From NCBI GenBank assembly GCA_030407315.1, contig JALQPE010002603.1:62001-126000 (forward strand): 64,000 nt of DNA, read 5' to 3'. Below, piece by piece: positions 31,975 to 42,386 of this stretch. The notes beneath the pieces are model-generated. The model made no database searches. It had not been told where the DNA came from and saw only the letters and a list, made by a program, of their open reading frames with translations. Both the position numbers and the translations under genes were made by a program. Within the stretch, counting starts at the first letter, position 1. The number at the start of each line of letters is the position of its first letter. This DNA is from Asparagopsis taxiformis. Its lineage: Eukaryota > Rhodophyta > Florideophyceae > Bonnemaisoniales > Bonnemaisoniaceae.

Positions 31975-32155
31975 TGCTTTATTTTTTGGGCTATTCTCAA
32001 AAACATGCACATGTGAACATGTTTTTGAGATGGGGGTGTGCCGTACGGCACTTTTGACCGCCCAAATCGATGTATTTTTGCATTTTTTTCTGACTGAAAT
32101 TTTAGAATTTCTGGGCTCGCCAGCAATGCAATTGCGCTGGTCATTCATCGGACGT
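31975..32155 (+). repeat. Dispersed palindromic repeat
   Basis: Forms the inner end of the left 1.6-kb arm. Its terminal part reads GGTCATTCATCGGACGTC. Confidence 0.8.
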
Positions 32156-34935
32156 CTATATGTGCTCAAGCGATTGCTGTCTGCTTCAAATACTTGAGAC
32201 ATTATTGCCCCACACGACATAAAGTCCCCTAACATGCGACGCCCATCAAACATAAACAATTTCATCCTCTTACTACATTCTAGTCGCACACATACATCCA
32301 TCTCCAAACAAAAAATGTCATTTAAACACCACCAGTTCCGCTTCATCGTACGCCAATACCGCCCAGTCGCCCAGCAGACAAGCTAGCCGTGCAGAAAATA
32401 AGCACCGCCATCTACGACGGAAACGACTGGATCTCATCATCGCTCTCAGCATTTCCAACAAGCCCAACATGTTTCCCCTACGTCACCCTCCAAAACGATA
32501 CCATTGTATACTTCTGCATTCTCCGTCAATTGCATTCATTCAATCTGCGCAATGAATTCTTCAATCTCGAAGCCGGCCGGGTTTTCTGCCTATCCTGCAA
32601 TAATGGCATTGGAGAAAGTTCTCTAGCAATGGCCACTAAAGCCTTGATGCAACTACACGGTGCTGATTGCTTCTATCGCTTCCTCAAATCTGTCGACATT
32701 TACAACATACCATCCATCCGACACATTTCCAAACTAAAATAGACTGTTCATTGACAAACTCGTGTGTAGCCCCATTTAGACCACTCACCACTGGTATCTG
32801 CTGAGTCACCGCGCACTGCCCTGGTGCTCCCTCCTGAATTCGCTTGGGCTGTCTCAATACATTCCGTACTATGCCTATGAAGCAGTCCCGTTATGGATCA
32901 GCGTTCTGCGTGTTCAGCACATCATCCCCACGTTACCAGAGCTGCAATTTCTCAGCGGTACGGGTATCATCAATCCTTAGCACAGATGTGATACAGCAGC
33001 CGATGCAGGTCAATTTCTAGACTCATAATTTTGCACTCAAGAAGGGAGATCGGTATGGAAATTGTCCAGGCATAACAAACCGCCTGTCCTGCTCTCCTGC
33101 AGAGCAAGCTCCATCGATCCAGTTGATCAGGAACCTGGCGACATGTACTCGGCGTTCGTTCCGGACGCGGAAAGGGCAAATTGTTGTGTGGCGTTTGCAG
33201 ATTCAGTCGCAACGGGAAGCGATGAAACTTTCCGCATGGCGTTTGACGGCGGTTTATCTGAGACAGACATCGCGCGATCGGTGTTTCTGTCCAGATGAAG
33301 CTGGAGATCAATGCCGTATTTGAGCTGATAATTGGAGCAAAGATTTGAAACAAATTTTCTGTGCAAATTTACGACGCGACACGGCAGAGGGTGGATAACT
33401 CAACGTTAGATGTTATTGGTTGAGCCAACATTACAAGACCGTACCGACGACACGCGCAATCATTGATTTTTCGCTCATTGCTTAGAGAGCAAAACTGTCC
33501 AATGGTCGTATCAAGTTAGACCAGCACATATTTCCGCAACATCTTGGTGGAACGAAGTCGGTGCTCACGAAAGCCTGAGAGCTGCCTTGAGTCGAGGCTT
33601 TTGTACGCCGCCTTATCTGTGGTAGTTTCATACTGCGTTGTTTCACCATTGGACTTGTGCCACGCACACTTGGATCTCTCTCCATACGTACGTGTAGATA
33701 AGATGTGAATTGAGCTACAATAGCATACCAAACTGGAAACCAGTATCTACATGCTTTGTGAGAATATAATGCCTCTTCCTCGAGAAAAGGCCTCCTTCGG
33801 AGTACTAGATTTCATCCAACCATATCCATCCATCTCCCATCGCTTCAGCATGAAATCATCACCTTCCATCCATCGCAACGTGCGTCTCTATCCAAACACC
33901 ACTCTCCACACATCTCCCCGATCTTTCAGTCCGACCGTACCCGGCGGCGGCCGAGAGTAACGTACTGGCCATTGTTAAAAGCATCTACGACGGCAATGAG
34001 CGCATATATTAAATCCTTCTCTATGTGAACAGAGACCCTGATTGCCTCTCGTTTGTGGCAGAAATCAAACAAACACAAAGTGGGAGGATTTGTCTTGTTC
34101 CGACACCTGTCAAACCCCGATGCGCAGCACCAGGTAATCTGAATTGAAGGCGGTCGTATGCGGCCTGGAGCTCGGAGCCACGGTGCAAAATATGAAACAA
34201 TACGTTTTGTAACCCCCCTACTGCAACTCGTCCATGCGAGAAGCAAAAGCTGCAGATTTTTAGCAAGTATCGATAGCTACAAAAAACCACTGCAACGTTT
34301 ATTCCAGACTTGTATAAATTTTCATTAGCAATTACATTACCAAACACGAATAGTATTGCATTAAGATTTTTATGAGAATGACAGGGGTCAGCGGCCGGGT
34401 TCCCTCCAGCTCAGCTTAGCTCAGCTCCGGATGCAGATGTGGTGAAGGGAAGAGAGAACAGTCAGATATTCTACCATAATCTGATTTGATTTGCAATCCG
34501 AGAACTTCTTGACTCCCAAATGGTGTAAACAGTATCCCTGCATATTGGCATCGACCAAAAGAACTGCAGCACTAACTCAATTTTCATTGCAGAGATCAGC
34601 ACAACGTATTCGTCTTGAGTGTCACAAGTTGCTCTTAGATGGCGCTAGCTCGAAGCTAGGAGAGTTGGTAGTTGTGCCGAGTCGGCGTCTTCGGTTTGAT
34701 CGCTCGTGTGAATCATTTATGATATGATATGATATCCAAGCAAAATGGCAGGCAAGGAGATACAAAGCCACGCAACAATCAAGCTTACCACATTCCCCAG
34801 CCAGAATCACCATAGCAATCCTTGCAGTCTGCATCCCACAGATCATCTTACGCAGTGCGTGCTGCCCAGGTCGTTATTCGGCCCTATCCAGAAACACTTT
34901 CAGGCCTAGTGCAACCAGTAGATCTGAAATGGAAA
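32156..34935. other. Spacer between the 1.6-kb inverted arms; no convincing gene
   Basis: 2.8 kb of unique sequence. The longest open frame (32389-32742, 117 codons) starts only with GTG and has no recognisable motif. A second (33062-33298) also lacks ATG. The spacer may be captured DNA or the remains of a non-autonomous foldback element. Confidence 0.4.
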
Positions 34936-35115
34936 TGGACGTCCGGTGAATGACCAGCGCAATTGCATTGCTGGCGAGCCCAGAAATTCTAAAATTTCAG
35001 TCAGAAAAAAAATGCAAAAATACATCGATTTGGGCGGTCAAAAGTGCCGTACGGCACACCCCCATCTCAAAAACATGTTCACATGTGCATGTTTTTGAGA
35101 ATAGCCCAAAAAATA
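34936..35115 (-). repeat. Dispersed palindromic repeat
   Basis: Inner-end copy of the right 1.6-kb arm, mirror of 31975-32155. Confidence 0.8.
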
Positions 35116-35959
35116 AAGCAATTCAGGACGTCCGCCGGACATAGGCTTGATTCTAATTTGGCCACAACGGCCCCAGAGGCTACCAAGCGCCCCGAGCGGC
35201 CCCTCCCCGCTCACTTACCCACTCACGCCCATCTTGCAGAAACGTTCCTGCTGGCCTCATCCATGCCTTCACATCCACATCATAATCCTCTGCTGAGCTG
35301 TTCACCTTGGACGCTCACTGGAAGTACTCGTCTTCGACGTCCGCCAATGCAGGACAACACCATGAATACTAAACACACCGTGGATCTCAGTCATCAACGG
35401 TGGGCGTCCTTTAAATGACTGCTATAGAACCATTGCCCAAAGCCCTCTAGTTTGGACGCTCAGCCAACAGCGATTGCTGCTCTACCTCCTTGGTCGTTCT
35501 CCGATGCATGTAAATGCGTCAAAGTACGACCGATGGGGCAGTCCAAACTTTTTGCACCAGTGCACGCCTAGGGATACCACAAGGTTCGTCATACACACAC
35601 AAACACACAAACAACCACGCACTGCAGCACCCAACTTTCGCATGCGTCAGTGATGTGCTGCTGCAGTGTGTATGCGCCGTGCGGTAGCAAGATTTCCATG
35701 CTTGCAGCCATTCACATCCAGACATCCAGCCGCCGACCAGGGAAGCCGTTTGCAGCCGATTCCCTCTTGTCTGCATGGCATCTCGGTGCTCTCAACACTT
35801 GCTTAGTTGCTGCGATGCGAGCAAATGTGCAGCACTCGCCTAGCTTGAAATGGACGTCCAGTGGAAGTCCGGCTCGGTTACATTGCTGGTCAGCCCTGAA
35901 ATTCTAAAATGTTGGGCTGAGAAATAGCTGCAAAACTGTATCCATGTGCAATACTCGAC

Positions 35960-36165
35960 CAACCTGAAATGGACGTCCGGTGAATGTCCAGCTCAATTGC
36001 ATTGCTGGCGAGCCCAGAAATTCTAAAATTTCAGTCAGAAAAAAAATGCAAAAATACATCGATTTGGGCGGTCGAAAGTGCCGTACGGCACACCCCCATC
36101 TCAAAAACATGTTCACATGTGCATGTTTTTGAGAATGGCTCAAAATTCAACTCAAATCAAGGTGT
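35960..36165 (-). repeat. Dispersed palindromic repeat
   Basis: Mirror of 30945-31140. Confidence 0.8.
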
Positions 36166-36530
36166 CTAATCTGGCCACAACGGCCCCAGAAGAAGCCATC
36201 CGACGCCCCGAGCGGGGCCATCGCTGGCTTCTGTAAGCATCAACTGTAAGCAAAGCCACATCTCACGAAGGATCGATTCCAGGCTCAGGCTCAATACGCC
36301 AGGGCAAAGTTTTGGTCCTTGTTTCGACATGCTCCCACCCCACTTTCTCACGACAAACACTACTCATCCATCGTGCTGCACATACTACGTGCACTTCGTA
36401 TGAGCAGTGGGCCCGCCTGCGTGGTTGCTGTAATGCGTGGATGTGAGCAGCACACGAACAACCCAGAATGGACGTCTGGTGGATGTCCGGCTCAATTGCA
36501 TTGCTGGCCAGCCCAGAAATTCTAAAATTT

Positions 36531-36900
36531 CCAAAAAGTCAATTTGGTGGCCCATCATCTCCCGTGCAGAAAACTTTCGCACTCATTTCTGATATACGTT
36601 TTGACATGTTTCTTACTTTTAAGCATCAGGAAAGGCGTTACGGAAAATTGGGACTACGCCACTTGTGAGCCGCGTCGTCTGAGATAGCGAGTAGAGTTTG
36701 TTGTATAGTATTTATATTGTATTCTAAATGTGCGTTCGAGACCTCGTTTGTAATTTTCTCGTGGTTTTGTGGGTATCAGTTTTGTGCTCACTTCTGGCAG
36801 CCCAATGGTGGAATGTGCCTGAGCGATCAATCATCACCTACTGCTAGGTCATACATTTTGCTGGAAACGTTTGCTTGGAAGGACGAATGACCGCCGTGGG
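36531..36900. repeat. Fragment resembling the right-arm interior
   Basis: The part up to about 36720 resembles 54480-54660 of the outer right arm in the same strand, including the CGCGTCGTCTGA(A/G)ATAGCGAGTAG stretch. Relative to the inner element's own right arm it is therefore inverted, so the middle of the inner element has been rearranged. Confidence 0.6.
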
Positions 36901-37046
36901 AGATGGATTTTCAATTAATTCATTTGAAATAATAAAATTATATTAATTGCGAACTTCATGGAATAAGTTTGTGCTTTACAGTAGATATTACAGGGATCAT
37001 TTAAGGGAAGCAAATGGATTGTGATATATATGATTATACCATTTCG

Positions 37047-37157
37047 ATGTTCTCGATCCGGATCTCATCATTCGGGAGTTCAGAGACCATGGCTTGGGCC
37101 ATTATTAATCTCAATACCGGCGATGATATGGAGTATGCACAGCAGGACTTAAGCTGA
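37047..37157 (+). CDS. Small conserved transposon ORF, inner copy
   Basis: 36 aa. It matches the core of the outer ORF at 19976-20164 (FSIRIS.FG.SETMAWAI, then NL..GDD.EYAQQDLS), but a TGA follows the shared DLS, so the LSGRR tail is lost. It lies directly upstream of the microexon-like array on the same strand. Confidence 0.3.
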   Translation: MFSIRISSFGSSETMAWAIINLNTGDDMEYAQQDLS

Positions 37158-37494
37158 CGTTGAAAGCTGTCCAGTCGACGCCGCAGGTTAACCTGTGGAA
37201 TTCCACTTCTCCGCCGTCACTGGCTGAGGTTCTTTGGCCGTGTTTCCTTTCTTTGGTGTAGAGGATAGAACGACGGTGAGTATGGCAGTTTGGAGAGTAT
37301 GCAGCGAGGGAAGGGTGTGTTTTGAGTCGTACTGTTGTCGTTGATGCGATATAGATTCAATAGAAGCTTCGTGAGTCATGGTTTGCATGTTGTGAACGAT
37401 GGGAGGCAGGTAAGTAAGTGAGTCTCGCGGGTGTGCAATAAGGGATGCATGGGTTTTTAGTCTGACTGTTCTGGTTCATTTTGATGTTGTATAG

Positions 37495-39181
37495 GTGGTG
37501 CAGGAATAGTGATGAAGTAAGGTAAGTTTCATTGAGGTTAAAGACGGGTTTCGCGATGAAATGGAATGCTGACTACATTTTTTCGTTGCACGATTTGTGA
37601 CTTATTGGTTGTATTGTTTGTATGATGTAACGAGATGAAGAGGTTAAGTGCGTCCTGACTCAGGATTCACCCTCGGAGGGTACGAAGCGAGGGAAGTGTT
37701 TGTTTTGAATTTGACTGTCGTCTTTTATGCAATATTTATTTATTGGGAGCTTAGTGATTCATGGTGCATATTTGCTGAAGGGTGGAAGGGAGGTAGGCGA
37801 GCATTTGAGGGGTGCAGTGAGTGGAATGTGGTGCAGTGAGTGGAATGTGGGTTTTGAGTCTGACTGCTGTGGTTGATGCTGATTTTGTGTAGGTGATTCT
37901 GGAATGGTGATGACGGAAGGTAAGTTACATTGAGCGCCTAGTTAAGTTGCGCGAAGATATGGAATGCTGACTACATTTTTTTGTACAACTTTTGACTTAT
38001 GGTTTCTATTGTGTGCAGGATACAACGAGGGTAAGTGAGTTCTGAGGGTATGCAGCGAGGGAAGCATGGGTTTTCAGTCCGACTGTTGTTGTTGATTTCG
38101 ATTTTTTGTAGGTGATGCAGGAATGGTGATGACGGAAGGTAAGTTGCATTTAGCGCGCAGTCCGGTGGTGCGAAGATGCGGAATGTTGACTTCATTTGTT
38201 GGTTGTGAGATTTTTGACTTTTGGTCTGTATTTTGTGTAGAATGAAACGAGGGTAAGTGAGTTCTGAGGGTATGCATCGAGGGAAGTGTTTGTTTCGAAT
38301 CTGACTATTGCAGTTGATGCGATATTTATTCATTGGAAGCTTATCAAGTCATGGTGCGTATTGTGTCGAGCGAAGGAAAGTGCGGAAGTTTTGAGAGTAT
38401 GCTGAGAGGGACATGTGGGTTTTGAGTCCGACTGTTGTTGTTGATTTCGATTTTGTGCAGGTGATGCAGGAATGGTGATGACAGAAGGTAAGTTTCATTG
38501 AGCGCCAGGATGTGTTTTGCGAAGATATGGACTGCTGACTATGATTATTCATTGCAAGGTTTTTGGATCATGGTTTGTATTGTGTGTAGGATGGATGAGA
38601 GGTACATTTGCGAGTTCTCAGGGTATGTAGCGAGGGAAACGTTGGTTTTCAATCTGACTGTTGCGATTGATTCCGATGTTGCGTAGGTGATGGAGGAATA
38701 GTGATGACGGAAGGTAAGTCACATTGGGCGCCCAGACCGGTTGTGCGAAGATGCGGAATGCTGACTACTTTTCTTGGCTACACGATTACGTGATATATGG
38801 TTTTTATTGTGTGCAGGATGGAACGGGTAAGGTAAGTGTGCGAGTTTTGAAAGTAAGCAGCGAGGGAAGCTTGGTTTTGAGTCTGACTATTTCCGTTGAT
38901 GCGATATTTTTCATTGGAAGCCTATTGAGTCATGGTGTGTATTGTGTGGAGCGAAGGTAAGTGTGCGAGTTTTGAAAGTAAGCAGCGAGGGAAGGTTGGT
39001 TTCGGGTCTGACTGTTGTGGTTGATTCCGATATTGTGTAGGTGATGCAGGAATGGTGATGACGGAAGGTAAGTTTCATTGAGCACCAAGACTTGTTTTGC
39101 GAAGATATGGACTGCTGACTTTGATTATTCATTGCAAGGTTTTTGGATCATGGTTCGTATTTTGTGTAGGATGGATGAGAG
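37495..39181 (+). repeat. Tandem array of splice-site-bounded 27-nt and 12-nt segments
   Basis: A 27-nt segment beginning GTGATGCAGGAATGG and ending CGGAAG recurs at 37495, 37893, 38112, 38461, 38687 and 39041. Each copy is preceded by a T/G-rich tract ending TAG or CAG and followed by GTAAGT. A 12-nt segment (GATGGATGAGAG type) with the same kind of borders recurs at 38019, 38241, 38590 and 39170. The spacing is regular: about 102 bases after a 27-mer and about 82 after a 12-mer. The pattern looks like duplicated microexons with their introns. Only about two units exist in the outer element's arm. Transcription and splicing are not shown. Confidence 0.7.
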
Positions 39182-39883
39182 GTAAGTGAGGAAGTTTCTA
39201 GGATATCTGTCGTGGTAAGCGTTGCTTTTGAATCTGACTGTTGGGGTTGATGTTTTGTATGTGATGCAGGAGTGGTGAAGCAGGAACGGCAGGACTGAAG
39301 GAGAGTGAAGAAGGGATGTAGGAAGATGGGGAATGAAGCTGTGAGGTGTTTCTGGTATGTGTATATTTTGGGGCATACGATAGAAGTGAGAGTGGGTTTC
39401 AAGTGGTGTAAGATTTTGCTGACCATGTTCGTGTTTGATGTCTTGATGATGTAATGGGCTGGGGTGGTGTCGAGGAAAGCGGGGATGGAATTGGGAAGGA
39501 GCGGATTTTTGTAATCTAGGTCGTGAGGGTTCTTGCAGTATGTGCGGATGGTGGTGCATGGCGTTCGGATGGTAGGGAGAACGTGATAGTGAGGGAGATG
39601 GGTGATCGACGATATGCTGACAGGTATTTTGTATTCTGGCTGGATACGTATTTCGTATTCTGGCTGGATACGTATTTCCTATTCTGGCTGGATACGTATT
39701 TCCTATTCTAACCGGGTATTTATTTCCTATTCTGACCAGATATGTATTCCCTATTCTAGAGAGACGTGTTGTATACGAGCAGTTTCCTAAATGAGAGAAT
39801 AAAATACGGTCCGATATGGGACCTGAATTTACCATCCGCTGTAATTTCTTCCCTCCCGGTTTTCGCTGATATATTGTATACTG

Positions 39884-40276
39884 GATGTCGGGTCCTAGTA
39901 TTCCGCCAAACGTACTAGAGAAAGTGGATGTCGGGTCCTAGTATTCCGCCATATGTACTAGGGAAAGTGGATGTCGGGTCCTAGTATTCCGCCAAACGTA
40001 CTAGAGAAAGTGGATGTCGGGTCCTAGTATTCCGCCAAACGTACTAGAGAAAGTGGATGTCGGGTCCTAGTATTCCGCCAAACGTACTAGAGAAAGTGGA
40101 TGCCGGGCCCTAGTATTCCGCCATATGTACTAGAGAAAGTGGATGTCGGGTCCTAGTATTCCGCCAAACGTACTAGAGAAAGTGGATGTCGGGTCCTAGT
40201 ATTCCGCCATATGTACTAGAGAAAGTGGATGTCGGGTCCTAGTATTCCGCCATATGTACTAGAGAAAGTGGACGTC
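39884..40276 (-). repeat. 43-bp subterminal tandem array, about nine units
   Basis: The same 43-bp unit as at 18571-18842, in reverse orientation. It has about nine copies against six, so the array changes length between element copies. Confidence 0.85.
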
Positions 40277-40401
40277 CGCATCCAAAAAATTTTTATTTTT
40301 TTTTGGACGCGGACGTTCATTTGTTCTAGTAAATCTCGGGGCCGACTAGGACCCGTACTAGAGAGACTGGACGTCCGCGTCCACTTCCGAAAACACAGAC
40401 G

Positions 40402-41703
40402 ACATGCTGTGACGAATTAGAGACAGCCCCCCTCACTTCCATCTGCACGCAATACTCTGACCTCGTCGCATGGGTCATGAAACGCGGTCGCATCAAGCAC
40501 TAGACTGCCGCCGAACTCGAAAGCCTCCAGAACTCCATTTCCTATTTCAAACAATCAATGCTCTCCACCCTCGGCCCATTCCACACCACAGGTCTCAAAA
40601 CTTTCAAGTTCCATCTTCTAGACCATCTTCCCGGTGACTTGCAGAGATATGGCGCCCTGGAACACATTGATGCAGGCCCCTACGAACACTCGCATCTTCT
40701 GTTCAAACAGAGTTATAGGAAAACCTCTCGAAGGCGCTCCACAGCCATGGAAGAGACTATTCGCCACATGGAATTCTCCTTGGCCACTCCAACTGGTCAC
40801 ACCCCATCGAACACATTGGGAAACCCACGGATGATGTCGCCCACAGACGGTGCAGTACTCGTTCGCGACGGATTCACCGTTGCACTGCACGACTTTGCCT
40901 CCCTGCTGCCCGATGCAACCCTCCTCGTTGCAGATATCGACGGACAGCCCGATCCTGCCACTCTTTTGCCTCTGCACAACTCCTCGTTCCCGTCTGGCAC
41001 CATAACGCTATTCCAGCAACTCGGTGACACAGCTGCACAAGCGTTCCTCACCCTCGCTAGACTGCGCGCCACGGCAGAAGGCCCTCCAATACATGACATG
41101 GACATTTCCGTCACCGTGGTAAAGTCCGCCTACGTCATGGGAGGGTACGTCCCAGATGCCGACGACTTTGACCCGCACAGTGGCATGCTTCGCCCCACAA
41201 ACGTGTCGAGACACAAGCAGCAGCGCGTCTTTGCAACTTCATCGTTCGGCCCCGCAAAGAGATCGCAGTACTCCTTTGTCGTCATCTCCGGAACTGCCGA
41301 TGACTACAGAACCATATGGGTAGGGCGCGTCCTGGCACTGGTACGCCTGCAGTCTCCAAACCTGTTTCAACCTGTAGAACTCGCTTTCGTTCAGTATATG
41401 ACCTGCTTTGCCCCAAAAACCGCTGTGGAAAAATCACTTGGGTGCATTTGTTTAAAGTGGTCCACATGGGACCCGGACAACGGATCCGTTGACAGCAATG
41501 ACACTGCATCCCACAGTGCAGGTGGTCCTTGGTTTGACCTCATTCCTGCATCTACTATATCTGGCACTGTGCACATCGTACGAAGTAACTTTCCAGTCAA
41601 GCCATTTACGAAACAAATGCACTGGTCGGACCACCGTTTCTATCTCAACCGCTTCTACACCAACACTGATTACCAGTTCACAGATGATAATGAAGAAGAA
41701 TAA
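40402..41703 (+). pseudogene. Plavaka-like transposase, 3' part
   Basis: Continuation of the gene cut at 22297. The frame begins TCCDELETAPL and has a TAG at 40501-40503 (context RIKH*TAAELES), so even without the insert the protein would be truncated unless the stop is recent. The segment TFKFHLLDHLPGDLQRYG, followed by ALEHIDAGPYEHSHLLFKQSYRKTSRR, fits the family's conserved C-terminal core (KFHLL.HY...I..FG....YNTE..ER.HI...K..YR.TN). About 300 further residues form an uncharacterised C-terminal region. The last codons read DDNEEE before the TAA at 41701. Confidence 0.7.
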
Positions 41704-41780
41704 ATCTAAATCACAGCACTCTATTGATAATGTAATACATGATAAACCTTCTAGCCAACGTCACATTTACTGCACTAATT

Positions 41781-42386
41781 TCAACCATCCTCCATTACGC
41801 CAAAACCGTTATCAGCAGTGGCTGGATGGCGCCGCTCCATGCCCCCATACTGTGGGGCATTGATTTCGACATTCAGGTTTGCACTCAGGTGTCCAGCATA
41901 TGGGTCAACGACGAAAAGTTCTGCGCCAATTAGTCCTTGCGCAATCACACAATCCATTACAGCACCGAGGTTTGACGTAATATGCGATTGAATCCAATCC
42001 TCGGACACTAGAACAAGTGATGAGCAGCGGTTTACATCATCAACGACATGAACAATTCCAGACCCCTCTCCGCTTTGCCACACTTCAACAGCCTCTCTCG
42101 TCACAGTACGGCTTGCAAACACATGCCGTGACTGTGCACTAGTCCGCTGTTCGCTCTCGACAACGTCCGTTTCTTCCCTTGCTTGCGAGCCTTGGAGACA
42201 AGACATGCAGTACACCACCATACCAACTAATTGCTGAAAAGCTACCCCCACATATTGACTGTACCGCCTTGTAAACTCCTTCTGCCGTGCACCTCCTTTC
42301 CCCTTCGGTTCATCCAAACACTCCACAGTAGTCACTAGCCAAGCATCCAGGCGCGCCAGCGTTAGTATGCTCGTCTCTATGTCCAT
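41781..42386 (-). CDS. Unknown 201-aa protein overlapping the upstream ORF stop
   Basis: ATG at 42386 overlaps the TAA of the preceding 559-aa ORF as TAATG. The protein is mixed alpha/beta with no recognisable domain. It has hydrophobic patches (VAFQQLVGMVVYCMSCLQ and SNLGAVMDCVIAQGLIGAEL) but no clear membrane helix. It is convergent with the transposase, 77 bases apart. The overlap suggests translation by termination-reinitiation from a shared mRNA, or that the two are one protein separated by a recent stop and shift. Confidence 0.5.
   Translation of the reverse strand: MDIETSILTLARLDAWLVTTVECLDEPKGKGGARQKEFTRRYSQYVGVAFQQLVGMVVYCMSCLQGSQAREETDVVESEQRTSAQSRHVFASRTVTREAVEVWQSGEGSGIVHVVDDVNRCSSLVLVSEDWIQSHITSNLGAVMDCVIAQGLIGAELFVVDPYAGHLSANLNVEINAPQYGGMERRHPATADNGFGVMEDG

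Larger units (their letters stand above)
30560..32155 (+). repeat. Left 1.6-kb arm of an internal inverted repeat
   Basis: Nearly identical to the reverse complement of 34936-36530; identical open frames of 64, 79 and 85 codons occur in both arms, with 1-nt differences in A tracts. It contains two dispersed repeats (30945-31140, 31975-32155) and about 800 bp of unique DNA. The outer ends consist of dispersed-repeat sequence, so the exact boundary is uncertain. Confidence 0.85.
34936..36530 (-). repeat. Right 1.6-kb arm of the internal inverted repeat
   Basis: Mirror of 30560-32155. Dispersed repeats lie at 34936-35115 and 35960-36165 (both - orientation), plus a half copy at 36455-36530. The near identity of the arms implies recent formation or ongoing gene conversion. 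Confidence 0.85.
22298..40401 (-). mobile_element. Inner element of the same family, inserted in reverse orientation in the transposase gene
   Basis: It begins CGTCTGTGTTCTCGG at 22298 and ends with the inverted match at 40401. Its 'left' arm (43-bp array) is at the 40401 end and its 'right' arm at the 22298 end, so it lies opposite to the outer element. AC precedes the left junction (22296-22297) and follows the right one (40402-40403). Deleting the element plus one AC rejoins the transposase in frame (ATTGACAC|ATGCTGTGAC reads I-D-T-C-C-D). It is 18.1 kb and carries a ParB-dioxygenase gene but no transposase or methyltransferase. It was therefore probably mobilised in trans. Confidence 0.8.
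36900..40401. repeat. Left-type arm of the inner element
   Basis: Reverse complement of the outer arm 18447-20300, but expanded to 3.5 kb. It contains a small ORF (37047-37157), the microexon-like array (37495-39181), short degenerate repeats (39630-39760) and nine 43-bp units before the terminus. Confidence 0.75.

Noticed and set aside
32389..32742. 117-codon open frame in the spacer between inverted arms
   Set aside because: It begins with GTG, has no similarity or motif, and lies in unique low-information DNA.
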